Shown here: positions 32,231-40,650 of the stretch, in pieces
Numbering within the stretch: the first letter of the stretch is position 1
How the letters are laid out: each line of letters starts with the position of its first letter
NCBI GenBank assembly: GCA_016716065.1
Contig: JADJXA010000004.1
Location: 248,001 to 312,000, forward strand
Direction of reading: 5' to 3'
Length of the DNA: 64,000 nt
Origin: Candidatus Leptovillus gracilis
GTDB lineage: Bacteria; Chloroflexota; Anaerolineae; Promineifilales; Promineifilaceae
Made by a program: the position numbers and the translations under genes
The notes under the pieces: model-generated
What the model was told of the DNA's origin: nothing
The model's input: only the letters and a program-made list of their open reading frames with translations
The model's database searches: none

Positions 32231-34825
32231 TTATCCGGTGGGTGGACCGGGCAGCCGGGCCAGGATGCGCCGCAGGTAGCTTATGGCGACGAGCAGAGCT
32301 GTCAGACTGATCAGCGCCAGAGCGATTAGCCCAATGAGCGCGTAGAGGACGACGCTGTTGCTTGTGGCTGTTGGCGCGGCGGTGGTTTCAGCCGGGGGAA
32401 CGGCCGTATTCCCTGCATTCGTCTGAGGCACGGCCGTCGCGGCAGAGGTGGTGGGGATGGCGGCGACGGCCGTTGCCTGCACACTGCCGGCCGGCCGCGC
32501 CGGGGCGATGCCTTCCGGGTTGCCCAACTGCGCCGCCAGCGCCGCGTGGAAAACCAACGCCGAGTTCCAGTAAACGGTGTGTTCGTTGGTGGACCAGGCC
32601 GCCTGGCTGTCTACGAACTTCTTGGCGGCGAAGTTGGAATAGAGCAGCGGATTGGTGTAAGCGTTGGAGCCGCCGGAGAGGATGCCGGGCGGCACGTCGG
32701 GCAGACCATCGTTGCTCCACTGCTGTGAAAAGGGGTTGCGCAGGCTGTCCAGGCCATAGCCAGACACATAGCTAAAGCGCAGTGGATTGGTCCCCAGGAG
32801 ATAATTGAGCGCGTCCAGAGAGATGGAGACGGCCGTCTCCTCCTCCAGCCCTAACGCCCGCGCCCCCACCAACATCACCAACGGCGTGGTCAGGGTGACG
32901 TAGTTGCTGCCCCAGTAAAAGTCTTCATCCAACATCGCCAGCTTCCAGGGCGACGCCTGCCACCGTTCCACCATACGCGCCGACCAGCCGGTGAACATGT
33001 TGGCAAAATAGGCCATCACCTCTGGGTCAGGGTTGGCGCTGTGGGCATAAGTCAGCCAGCCTATCATGTCCATGATGCTGACGCCGTAAGCGTTGTCTGT
33101 CTCGGATGTAAAAAACGTCGGCACGTCGCGGTAGACTTCTTTGATGTGGTCATGGTAAAGCGCATCGCCGGTGAGGCGGTAGAGAGCGGCGGCAGCCCAA
33201 AAGCGGTCGTCGCGGTCGTCGTCGTCGCTGTACGGGCCGGGCACGGCCGGCACGCCGGCCGGGTTAGCCACCAGATATTGCCAGCCAAACTCGGCCGCCG
33301 ACTGCAAGATGGCAGCATAGGCGGCGTCGTAGGGCGCATAGACCAGGGCGGCGTGGGCCAGGGCAGCCACGGCGCTGCCGCTGGTGCTGGTCGGCCGCAC
33401 GTTCACCAAATCGTCGCGCATATCTTCGATGTAGCGCCCGCCTCGCGCCGCGGTGATCACGCCGTCTTCGGTGGGCTGGACCATGTGGTAAAAACCGCCG
33501 GAGTTGCGGTCTTGCATTTTCAGCAGCCAGTCCAACTCCCAGCGCACTTCGTCGAGCAAATCGGGCAGGCCGTTGCCGCTTTCGGGGATGTTGAGCTGGC
33601 CGTCGGGGAACTGATTGGGGAAGAGTTCGTAAGCCCAGAGCAGGTCAGACACGGCAGTTGCCCCTGCGTTCACATATTTGCCAAAATCGCCGGCGTCGTA
33701 CCAGCCGCCAGACACGTTGCGCGCCGACTGGGCGCCAGAGCGAAATTCGGCGGCCGCGTCTTGCAAATGACCGGCGCCGCGGGCAAATTGGCCCGCGTAT
33801 TGTGGTTCCAGAGCCAGGCCAGAACGCTGCAAGTAGAAGTAACGTTGGGCGTCGGCCAGGAGACGGCCGTAATCAGCGACGCCAATGGTGAAGGGGGGCG
33901 AATCTTCGGCCCGTTCGGCGGCCAGGGTGATGTAATAGCTGCCAGGCGTGGTCAGCGGGCTGAAATCGGCCGCCAGCAGCCGTTCGCCCGAGACCACCGG
34001 GTCATAATCGGTTTGCAGGGTAAGCTGCCCTTCGTAGACCACCCGGCTGCCCAACAGGTCGCGCACCTGAAAGGCGTCGCCGGGCTGGGCGGCCAACTCT
34101 TCGGCAAAGCCCGTGACGAGGGCGATTTTAGGTGCGTCAGGCAAATAGCCCAACTGGTTGACTTTGATGGGCGGGTGGCCCGGTTCGGCGTCGGGCGAGG
34201 TGAATTTGATGTCGCTGAGCCAGAAGGTTTGGCTGCGGCCGTCTACGCCGGAAAAATCAATGGTGTTGATCTGGTCCAGGTTGAAGCCATCGGGATAGGG
34301 CAGCAGGGTAGTCAGGGGGATGCGCACGCGCTGCCACTGGTCGGTGACGGTGAGCAGGCTGGAGATGGTGATTTGGTCGGAGGTGACGTTGAGGGGATCA
34401 CGGCCGTGTACGATGTCGCTGATGGACACCTGAAAATCTTCGCCGCCGCTGGCTCCCTTGACGTAAAACTCCAACGCGCCGTTGGCGTAGTAGGGGGACA
34501 GGCTGTAAGACTCCCAATTGTTTCCGGCCAGGATGAAGGCCCACCAGCCATATTCGCCGCTGACGCGGACGCGGTAGGAGGGCAGGTCGTTGTAACGCTC
34601 GGTTTCGTCCACCGGCAGGGCGGCATAGCCGCCTTCGCCGATCACTTCCAGGGTGGAATCGCCGCCGGAACCGGCCCATTGGCCGTAGGGTTCAGCGGCA
34701 AAAACGGGCAGGTCGGGCAGTTGGCGATAATTGGCGGGGGGAACGGCCGTTTGCGCCAGCGCCGGTTGGTAAAGGCCGATGCCACCCGCGAGCAGCGCCA
34801 GCCAGAAGATGGTTCGTAATTTCAT
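32231..34825 (-). CDS. Membrane-anchored GH9 endoglucanase (cellulase)
   Basis: 864 residues: signal peptide (to about 26, ending PALAQ), an N-terminal carbohydrate-binding-like beta-sandwich (about 40-200), the cellulase Ig-like domain (HPPIKVNQLGYLPDAPK, about 205-290), then the GH9 (alpha/alpha)6 barrel. The catalytic Asp pair is in YDAGD (377 and 380) and the proton donor is E748 in STNEHTVYWN. A Thr/Ala/Pro linker and one C-terminal helix (VVLYALIGLIALALISL) with basic end anchor it in the membrane. ATG 34825 has GAAAGG upstream; a TTG at 34846 is rejected. Confidence 0.9.
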   Translation of the reverse strand: MKLRTIFWLALLAGGIGLYQPALAQTAVPPANYRQLPDLPVFAAEPYGQWAGSGGDSTLEVIGEGGYAALPVDETERYNDLPSYRVRVSGEYGWWAFILAGNNWESYSLSPYYANGALEFYVKGASGGEDFQVSISDIVHGRDPLNVTSDQITISSLLTVTDQWQRVRIPLTTLLPYPDGFNLDQINTIDFSGVDGRSQTFWLSDIKFTSPDAEPGHPPIKVNQLGYLPDAPKIALVTGFAEELAAQPGDAFQVRDLLGSRVVYEGQLTLQTDYDPVVSGERLLAADFSPLTTPGSYYITLAAERAEDSPPFTIGVADYGRLLADAQRYFYLQRSGLALEPQYAGQFARGAGHLQDAAAEFRSGAQSARNVSGGWYDAGDFGKYVNAGATAVSDLLWAYELFPNQFPDGQLNIPESGNGLPDLLDEVRWELDWLLKMQDRNSGGFYHMVQPTEDGVITAARGGRYIEDMRDDLVNVRPTSTSGSAVAALAHAALVYAPYDAAYAAILQSAAEFGWQYLVANPAGVPAVPGPYSDDDDRDDRFWAAAALYRLTGDALYHDHIKEVYRDVPTFFTSETDNAYGVSIMDMIGWLTYAHSANPDPEVMAYFANMFTGWSARMVERWQASPWKLAMLDEDFYWGSNYVTLTTPLVMLVGARALGLEEETAVSISLDALNYLLGTNPLRFSYVSGYGLDSLRNPFSQQWSNDGLPDVPPGILSGGSNAYTNPLLYSNFAAKKFVDSQAAWSTNEHTVYWNSALVFHAALAAQLGNPEGIAPARPAGSVQATAVAAIPTTSAATAVPQTNAGNTAVPPAETTAAPTATSNSVVLYALIGLIALALISLTALLVAISYLRRILARLPGPPTG

Positions 34826-34886
34826 CGCAAAAACCTTTCGCAGCAAAGAGCGGATGGGTTTCTGAAATCCGTCCGTTTTTTACCGG

Positions 34887-35810
34887 TTATTCATCCATAT
34901 CTTTAAAAATATCGCGCAGTTCTTGTTCCCACAGGTCGTCCAGCGGCACAAAGGACAGCTCGTCAAAGTCGGCGTCGAGCTTATCCAGGTAGTCGCGGAT
35001 GTTAAACTCGGGCAGTTCTTCGATTAGTTCCTCAATTTTGGCGTCAACGGCCGTCATCATTTCGATGCTGTTTTTCTCCAGTTCTTTCAAATCTAGCCCC
35101 AGGTTTAGCATGTGGTTCAACCGCTGCATCACGTTGAACCAGGCACGGTAATCACGCTCGATCTGAATGCCACGCGGCTGCAAGGCGGATTGGGAGAAGT
35201 CGTAGGCAGGCACAAAGGCGTAAAAGGTGAGATAGGCAATGCCTTTGCGGCCGGCCATCGCCACCAGGTAGGAATCTATGCTGGAACCGCCCCCATAGTT
35301 GGAGAAACGCACGGCGTACCCTTCCAGTTCGTCGCGCATCTCTGGCAGGCTGTAGATGCAGGATACCTGGCGGTCTTTGTCATATGGGGTGGGGCCAAAG
35401 ACGCCGGCTACGCCGGCGATGCGGCGCACGCCTAGGGCGGCGGCGGCGTTGAACAATGCCTCGCCATACCGTTCCACGTTCAGGTGCGGTTCGTCGCCCA
35501 GAAAGATGATCAGCCCTTGTTGTTCGTCGCCGCTGTAGTAAAACTCGTTGCGCTTTTGTTCCAATTCTTGTACCACGCCGTCCTCAATTTGTACCGACGG
35601 CCGTAACAAATGGTGGGTTCCCGGTATCTGAAACAAGTAAAAGCCTTCAGGTCGCAGCTCGCCGATTTTGCGCGCACCTGTTTTTTGGATCAGGTAGGCA
35701 GGTAGTTCCGAGGAAATCGTACCGGCGTCGGCCCACTGCCGCCAGCCGGTAATCATCACCATATTGGCGGCGACAGGAATCTCCTGAAAATCGAGCAGTT
35801 GATCGTCCAT
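34887..35810 (-). CDS. PAC2-family protein
   Basis: 307 residues of the PAC2 (proteasome assembly chaperone 2-like) family, widespread in actinobacteria and Chloroflexota with an unproven role. Motifs: ITGWRQWADAGTISSEL, GLIIFLGDEPHLNVERYGEA, GVAGVFGPTPYDKDR and SNYGGGSSIDSYLV. An acidic C-terminal region of about 60 residues looks helical. Monocistronic, with GGACACAACTT before ATG. Confidence 0.85.
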   Translation of the reverse strand: MDDQLLDFQEIPVAANMVMITGWRQWADAGTISSELPAYLIQKTGARKIGELRPEGFYLFQIPGTHHLLRPSVQIEDGVVQELEQKRNEFYYSGDEQQGLIIFLGDEPHLNVERYGEALFNAAAALGVRRIAGVAGVFGPTPYDKDRQVSCIYSLPEMRDELEGYAVRFSNYGGGSSIDSYLVAMAGRKGIAYLTFYAFVPAYDFSQSALQPRGIQIERDYRAWFNVMQRLNHMLNLGLDLKELEKNSIEMMTAVDAKIEELIEELPEFNIRDYLDKLDADFDELSFVPLDDLWEQELRDIFKDMDE

Positions 35811-36004
35811 AAGTTGTGTCCTTCGATTTGCAAGTAGGTGCGTATAGCCATACGCCCCTGCTGCTACTGTATATGGTTCAACGATTGGTCAACTATTTTT
35901 GCCAGTATAACAAAGCCAACGGGGAGGGCACAGCGTTTTGGGACCTGTCCATACGTTCTCTATCACGCTTCTAACCGTTTTTCGCGGAAGAGGCGTAGTT
36001 GGCA

Positions 36005-36010
36005 TATACT
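36005..36010 (+). promoter_or_regulatory. -10 element close to the start codon
   Basis: TATACT lies 9 nt before the ATG at 36020, with no ribosome-binding site between, another leaderless candidate. Confidence 0.35.
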
Positions 36011-36019
36011 TTGTGCCTT

Positions 36020-36568
36020 ATGGCTACACAAGCAGACACAAATGCGCCGGATTGGCCGGTGAAGGTGGTATACAGCGCCAAACGACAAAAGACGGTCAGC
36101 GCGGAGTTGAAGAATGGGGTGTTGGTGGTGCGCGCGCCGGCCGGACTGGATGAAGCGACGTTGGCCCCAATTATCGAGAAGTTTCGCCGCCAACTGGCTG
36201 GCCGGCTGCGCCCCAGCCCGCAGAGCGACGCGGCGTTGGCGCAGCGGGCGCAGCAGTTAAACCAGTTGTATTTTAACGGCCGTCTCCGCTGGCAGTCCAT
36301 ACGTTATGTTAGCAACCAGCACAAGCGGTATGGCAGCTGCACGCCGACCACCGGAACCATCCGCCTGAGCGACCGCCTGGCCGAGATGCCCGGCTGGGTG
36401 CGCGACTACGTGATTGTCCATGAATTAGCCCATCTGGAAGAAGCCAATCACGGCCGTCGCTTCTGGCAGCTTGTCAACCAATACCCCCTCACCGAACGCG
36501 CCATTGGCTACCTCATGGCCGCCGGCCTCCAAGACCCCACCGACGACCCCTTAACATCTCCCCACTAA
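36020..36568 (+). CDS. YgjP-like (M48-related) metallopeptidase
   Basis: 182 residues from ATG 36020. The zinc motif HELAH is at 134-138 with the third ligand in NHGRRFWQLV. The YgjP/WLM signature KRYGSCTPTTGTIRLSDRL lies upstream. Members are small cytoplasmic zinc peptidases of unknown substrate, sometimes linked to restriction systems. The next gene (DUF983) follows by 30 bp, so the two may be an operon. A longer start at 35999 (TTG) is unlikely. Confidence 0.85.
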   Translation: MATQADTNAPDWPVKVVYSAKRQKTVSAELKNGVLVVRAPAGLDEATLAPIIEKFRRQLAGRLRPSPQSDAALAQRAQQLNQLYFNGRLRWQSIRYVSNQHKRYGSCTPTTGTIRLSDRLAEMPGWVRDYVIVHELAHLEEANHGRRFWQLVNQYPLTERAIGYLMAAGLQDPTDDPLTSPH

Positions 36569-36598
36569 CTACTCCCAACTATCCACTAACAACTATCC

Positions 36599-36931
36599 AT
36601 GAACTGGTTTCTTTCTATCTTACGTTTACGTTGTTCTCACTGCCGCCAGGGGCCGGTATATCGCCGTTTCTTGCGTATGAACGAGACTTGCCCCCACTGC
36701 GGCATTCAGTTCGAGCGGGAGCAAGGGTATTGGATGATGTCTGTGTTTGTCGGCTATGTGATCTATTTTGTGGTGCTGGGGCCGTTGAGCTTTTTTCTTT
36801 ATTGGCAGAAATTGCCACCCATGACCCTGTTTGCCTTGCTGGGCACGCTGGCCGTGCTGTTGGCCGTCCCCGTTTTTATTTATGCGCGGGTCATCTGGCT
36901 GCACATAGACGAACTGCTAGACCCGCGCTGA
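36599..36931 (+). CDS. DUF983 membrane protein
   Basis: 110 residues. Two zinc-ribbon pairs (CSHCRQGPVY and CPHCGIQF) precede two membrane helices. Matches DUF983, of unknown function. No strong ribosome-binding site. Confidence 0.85.
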   Translation: MNWFLSILRLRCSHCRQGPVYRRFLRMNETCPHCGIQFEREQGYWMMSVFVGYVIYFVVLGPLSFFLYWQKLPPMTLFALLGTLAVLLAVPVFIYARVIWLHIDELLDPR

Positions 36932-36976
36932 ACTGTAAAGGCCCCAAGCGTTTGGCGAAACCCTTCCGGTCTGGCG

Positions 36977-37483
36977 CTAATCGCCTGGATTTTCTAAAGC
37001 CAGGCGGCGATAGCCCCGGTTCCAATAGATCAATGGCGCCTCATCCAGGCGGGGGGTACTGCTGGCCTGGACCAGACCCAGGTAGATGGTGTGGGTTCCC
37101 GCTTCATAGCGGTTGTTGATGGTGCAGTCTAGCCAGGCTAAGGCATCTTGCAAAACTGGTGCGCCGGTAACGGCCGTGCCCCAATTCCCCTCGGCAAACC
37201 GATCCTCATCCTTAATCCAGGCAAACCGATTAGACAGCTCGGTTTTATCCTGCGGCAAGATGTTAACGGCAAACACCGCGCCCTCAATTTGCAACATTTC
37301 CCGCCCCAGGGTGCGATGATCAATCGCCACCATGATAATCGGCGGCTCCGGCGAAATGGAGGCAAAGGCCGAAACCGTCAGGCCGTGCGGCGTATTGTGG
37401 CCCGGTGCTTTGATGGTGACAATGGTGACGCCGGCCGGAAAATGGCGCAGCGCATTGCGATATTGCTCAGATGTAATACTCAT
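36977..37483 (-). CDS. Flavin reductase-like FMN-binding protein
   Basis: 168 residues, split beta-barrel of the flavin reductase family (HpaC/RutF type), which reduces FMN or FAD with NAD(P)H for monooxygenases. Motifs: FPAGVTIVTIKAPG, GLTVSAFASISPEPPIIMVAI and WLDCTINNRYEAGTHTIYLG. The start ATG 37483 is chosen because AGGGGATTTGATCACC precedes it; a longer reading to 37519 lacks support. The partner oxygenase is not visible nearby. Confidence 0.87.
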   Translation of the reverse strand: MSITSEQYRNALRHFPAGVTIVTIKAPGHNTPHGLTVSAFASISPEPPIIMVAIDHRTLGREMLQIEGAVFAVNILPQDKTELSNRFAWIKDEDRFAEGNWGTAVTGAPVLQDALAWLDCTINNRYEAGTHTIYLGLVQASSTPRLDEAPLIYWNRGYRRLALENPGD

Positions 37484-37534
37484 GGTGATCAAATCCCCTT
37501 GATTGTCTGCATGGTTCACGGCTCCTAACCATCT

Positions 37535-38476
37535 CTATTTTAGCGGTAAACCCAACGTAACGCGAACGGCCGTTGCCACATCTGTCAGGTCATGAATGCG
37601 GCCGGCCAATTCCGCCTGCCCCGCCCCGGCCAAAATCGTCAGCGCCGGGTTGCGCGTGTGGCTGCGGCTGCTTTTGTCTTCGATGTTGCCGTGGTCGCTG
37701 GTGACGATGAGCAGCCCGTGTTCCTCGTCCCAGGCGTCTAGCAGGCTGCCCAACACGGCGTCTACCATCTCCAGGTGGGCCACCGCCTCGGCCAACGTGC
37801 CGCGATGCCCGCGCACATCGGTGGGCCAATGCTCGAAAAAACTAAAGTGGCGCGTTTGGGCCAGGGCGGCCAGCCGCGCCCCAGCCTGCGCCAGGCTCAA
37901 CAAAGGCACGTCGGGGTAGCCCAGGTGGTCACGCCAACCCTGAGCGGTAAAATCAGGGCTGATGGCCCGGCCGTGTACCAGATCGTCGGCCGTCATTAAG
38001 GGCAGCCCGGCGCTAACGGCCGCCAGCGGCACAGCCGACAGCAGCCGCCGACCGCTGTCTACGTCGGCAAAAAAGCCAGGCGGGTAGGGAGTCAGCAGGG
38101 CGGCCTGGCCCCCGGCCTGCACCACTTCGTGGAATAGTGTGCCCTGGTGGATGATGGCGGCAACGGCCGTATTGGGTTTGGGACCATAATGTTCGCCGAT
38201 TAGCTGCGGCACGTTGCGCCCGGTAAGGATGGCGGCCTGGCCGGTGGCGCTTTGCGGTCGGCCAGGCCGCCCCAGATTGGCGTCTGTGGGAATCAGACTG
38301 GCCTTGTTGGTGAGGATGGTCTCGCCTGGACCGGCCAGGTACCAGTCTGGGCCAAAGAGGGTGGTGAGGTAGGGGAGAACGGCCGTGACAAACGGATTCA
38401 CCGCCGCGTCTGCGGCGCCCAATCCCACCCCATCCAAAAAGAAGATGAGTACATGCTTATCGGCCAGTTGCGTCAT
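37535..38476 (-). CDS. Alkaline-phosphatase-superfamily metalloenzyme (phosphomutase-like)
   Basis: About 313 residues with the phosphopentomutase/iPGM-type metalloenzyme core: FLDGVGLG (metal Asp), QSATGQAAILTG (Thr nucleophile region), HFSFFEHWPTDVRGHRG (metal His) and SDHGNIED (metal Asp and His). It lacks the iPGM insertion domain, so it is probably a short hydrolase or mutase of unknown substrate. ATG 38476 is preferred over the GTG at 38500. Minus-strand neighbour of the flavin reductase gene. Confidence 0.78.
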   Translation of the reverse strand: MTQLADKHVLIFFLDGVGLGAADAAVNPFVTAVLPYLTTLFGPDWYLAGPGETILTNKASLIPTDANLGRPGRPQSATGQAAILTGRNVPQLIGEHYGPKPNTAVAAIIHQGTLFHEVVQAGGQAALLTPYPPGFFADVDSGRRLLSAVPLAAVSAGLPLMTADDLVHGRAISPDFTAQGWRDHLGYPDVPLLSLAQAGARLAALAQTRHFSFFEHWPTDVRGHRGTLAEAVAHLEMVDAVLGSLLDAWDEEHGLLIVTSDHGNIEDKSSRSHTRNPALTILAGAGQAELAGRIHDLTDVATAVRVTLGLPLK

Positions 38477-38651
38477 AGCTTCTGCGTCACCATTCACCAC
38501 GGAGGCACGGAGGGCACGGAGATTGAACCTGTAAATTATCCCTGTTCTCCGCAGCGCAATCCCAGCAGGGCTGGATAGTGACTCTTATACTTTGAATGTG
38601 GCGCTTGCCAATTACCACAGAGTGAATTACCTTTAGTACTTCACGAATCAA

Positions 38652-38798
38652 ATTCTTGTACAGCCAACAAGAATATAGTCAAAGATTGCCCAGAACTTGT
38701 CCTGCGTCTGGCGAAGGATTACGCAGATTTTTATCTTCAATCTGTGAAATCTGTGTAATCTTTGATAACCCTTTTTGGTTCTGGCTTATCCAGGTTAG
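38652..38798. repeat. Palindromic intergenic repeat B, copy 2 (uninterrupted)
   Basis: The left part CCAACAAGAATATAGTCAAA and the right part TTTGATAACCCTTTTTGG are inverted; an inner hairpin is made by ATTACGCAGATTT/AAATCTGTGTAAT. It matches 14988-15302 without the MITE, so it is the empty-site reference. Confidence 0.65.
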
Positions 38799-38804
38799 GG
38801 AATA

Positions 38805-39233
38805 ATGGACGAAAACCTGCTCATCATCAACGAGCGTTTAAGTATTCCGGCGGCCGAGCTGCAATTTCGTTTTTCCACCAGCAGCGGGCCAGGCGGCCAG
38901 CATGTCAACCGTTCCGAAACGCGGGTGACGCTGCTGTTCGACGTCGCCCAATCCCCCAGCCTGGACGACGCCACCCGCGCCCGCCTGCTCACCCGGTTAG
39001 CCCAGCGCCTCGATAAAGATGGCGTGCTGCCAATTCACGTCCAGGACACCCGCAGCCAGCATCAAAACCGGGAGATTGCTATCGGCCGTCTGCAACTGCT
39101 GCTGGCTGACGCCCTCAAAGAGCCAAAACGCCGCCGCGTCACCAAACCCCATCGCGCCGCCGTCGAAAAACGCCTCGCCGAGAAAAAGCAGCGCAGCCAG
39201 GTCAAAAAAGAACGCGGCCAACAATGGGAATGA
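38805..39233 (+). CDS. arfB: Alternative ribosome-rescue peptidyl-tRNA hydrolase ArfB
   Basis: 142 residues. A release-factor catalytic domain with GGQ at 30-32 in SSGPGGQHVNRSET and a Lys/Arg-rich C-terminal tail (KKQRSQVKKERG) that enters the empty mRNA channel. This is the ArfB (YaeJ) architecture, which frees stalled ribosomes, and lacks the codon-recognition domains of RF1/RF2. Plus strand, with repeat B immediately upstream. Confidence 0.94.
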   Translation: MDENLLIINERLSIPAAELQFRFSTSSGPGGQHVNRSETRVTLLFDVAQSPSLDDATRARLLTRLAQRLDKDGVLPIHVQDTRSQHQNREIAIGRLQLLLADALKEPKRRRVTKPHRAAVEKRLAEKKQRSQVKKERGQQWE

Positions 39234-39254
39234 TCAATCGCCAATCGTCACCGC

Positions 39255-40592
39255 TTACAACACCACTCCCGCCGGGTCATTACCAGAATCCAACATTGCC
39301 TTGCGCACGTTGACGCCGCTGAGCAGAATCAGCCCCACCACAAAAAAGACAATCAGCAGCACAATGGCAATGCGTTGTGAACCGGTGATTTGCACGGCCG
39401 CAGCAAAAGCCAGCGGCCCAATCCACGATGTACCCCGTTCGCTAATCTCATAAAAGCCAAAATATTGCGCTTCTTTCTCCGCCGGAATCATCTGCGAAAA
39501 GAGCGAACGGCTAAGCGCCTGCGACCCACCCAGGACAATGGCAATCACCACCCCGGCCACAAACAACTGCGTCTCCGTGTAAACCAGGGCATAGGCGTAA
39601 ATAACAATGCCCGACCAGATGAACAGGCTAAGCATAATGGACCGTTTGGCCCCGATGCGCGTCGCCAGCCAACCAAACAGCAGCGCCCCGCCAAAGGCCA
39701 CAAACTGAATCATCAGCACCAGCAGCAGCAGCGAATCGCTGGCCATGCCCAACTCAATAGCCGCAAACGTGGACGAAACGACGATGACTGTCTGAATGCC
39801 GTCGTTATAGATCAGGTAAGCCACCAGATAACGCAGCGTCATGGGGTAGGTGTGCCACATCTCGCGCAGGGTTTGCCACACTTGCTGCACGCCATGTCGC
39901 AGCATATTGGTGCCCGCCGGTAGACGGCGCGCCGCTTCGCGCCGGATAAGCCGCTTCTGCGGGAACAAGTAGGTAAACACCAACCACCACAAACCGGCGC
40001 TGGCCAGACTGATGCGCACGGCCAGGGCCAGATCATCCATCACCTGCAGCAGAATCAGGTTCAGCAGCAGCAGTAAACCGCCGCCCAAATAGCCCATCGC
40101 CCACCCGCGTGAACTCACTTCGTCGCGCTTGTCCGGCGAAGCAATGTCGGGTAGATAGGCGTTGTAGAAGACGATCGCTGCGCCAAAGGAGAGGTTGGCC
40201 GTGATGAAGAGCAGGCTGCCCAACAGCACTGCGCCATTGGTCCCTAAAACCGGCATATCGGCGTGTACCAAAAAGAGCAGCATGGTCGCCGCCGCGCCGA
40301 TGTAGGCAAACAGCAGCAGCAGCCGTTTCTTGAGATTGGTGTAATCGGCGATGGTTCCCAACAGGGGGAGGAAAAGAACTTGTAAGATAACGGAGAGGGA
40401 GACGCTGGCCGGATAAATGGCGGCCGGTTCGATCAGTGTGCCAAAGAACGCGAGGGGCGTCTGGCTGGATTCGGCTAGTGAGGCGATGTAGGGACCGAGC
40501 AGCGCCGTACCAACCGTTGTTGAAAAGGCGGAGTTGGCCCAATCGTACATCATCCAACCCCGGATTTCGCGGCGATCATTCATCACATTCAC
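39255..40592 (-). CDS. UMF1-family MFS transporter (Atg22-like)
   Basis: 445 residues and about 12 membrane helices. The N-terminal signature REIRGWMMYDWANSAFSTTV is typical of UMF1/Atg22-like permeases, whose bacterial substrates are unknown. The GTG at 40592 follows AGGAGACATAAAAC. Convergent with arfB (21 bp apart). Confidence 0.9.
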   Translation of the reverse strand: MNVMNDRREIRGWMMYDWANSAFSTTVGTALLGPYIASLAESSQTPLAFFGTLIEPAAIYPASVSLSVILQVLFLPLLGTIADYTNLKKRLLLLFAYIGAAATMLLFLVHADMPVLGTNGAVLLGSLLFITANLSFGAAIVFYNAYLPDIASPDKRDEVSSRGWAMGYLGGGLLLLLNLILLQVMDDLALAVRISLASAGLWWLVFTYLFPQKRLIRREAARRLPAGTNMLRHGVQQVWQTLREMWHTYPMTLRYLVAYLIYNDGIQTVIVVSSTFAAIELGMASDSLLLLVLMIQFVAFGGALLFGWLATRIGAKRSIMLSLFIWSGIVIYAYALVYTETQLFVAGVVIAIVLGGSQALSRSLFSQMIPAEKEAQYFGFYEISERGTSWIGPLAFAAAVQITGSQRIAIVLLIVFFVVGLILLSGVNVRKAMLDSGNDPAGVVL

Positions 40593-40615
40593 GTTTTATG
40601 TCTCCTGTGGCTGGC

Positions 40616-40644
40616 CCTGACAGGTTTTGCGAAGCCTGGCAGGC
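40616..40644 (-). terminator. Imperfect hairpin after the LCP gene
   Basis: CCTGACAGGTTT / AGCCTGGCAGG with a short loop, of the same CAGGTTT theme as other terminators here. It separates the polysaccharide locus from the UMF1 gene. Confidence 0.4.
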
Positions 40645-40650
40645 TTCATG

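Noticed and set aside
33041..34819. Long plus-strand open frame of 592 codons
   Set aside because: It lies opposite the GH9 cellulase gene, whose catalytic motifs are clear; composition reflects GC-rich antisense openness.
38490..38545. ACGGAGGCACGGAGG-type repeat near 38500 (also near 1-10 and 30785)
   Set aside because: Short, degenerate and common in many bacterial genomes; no structure or position effect seen here.
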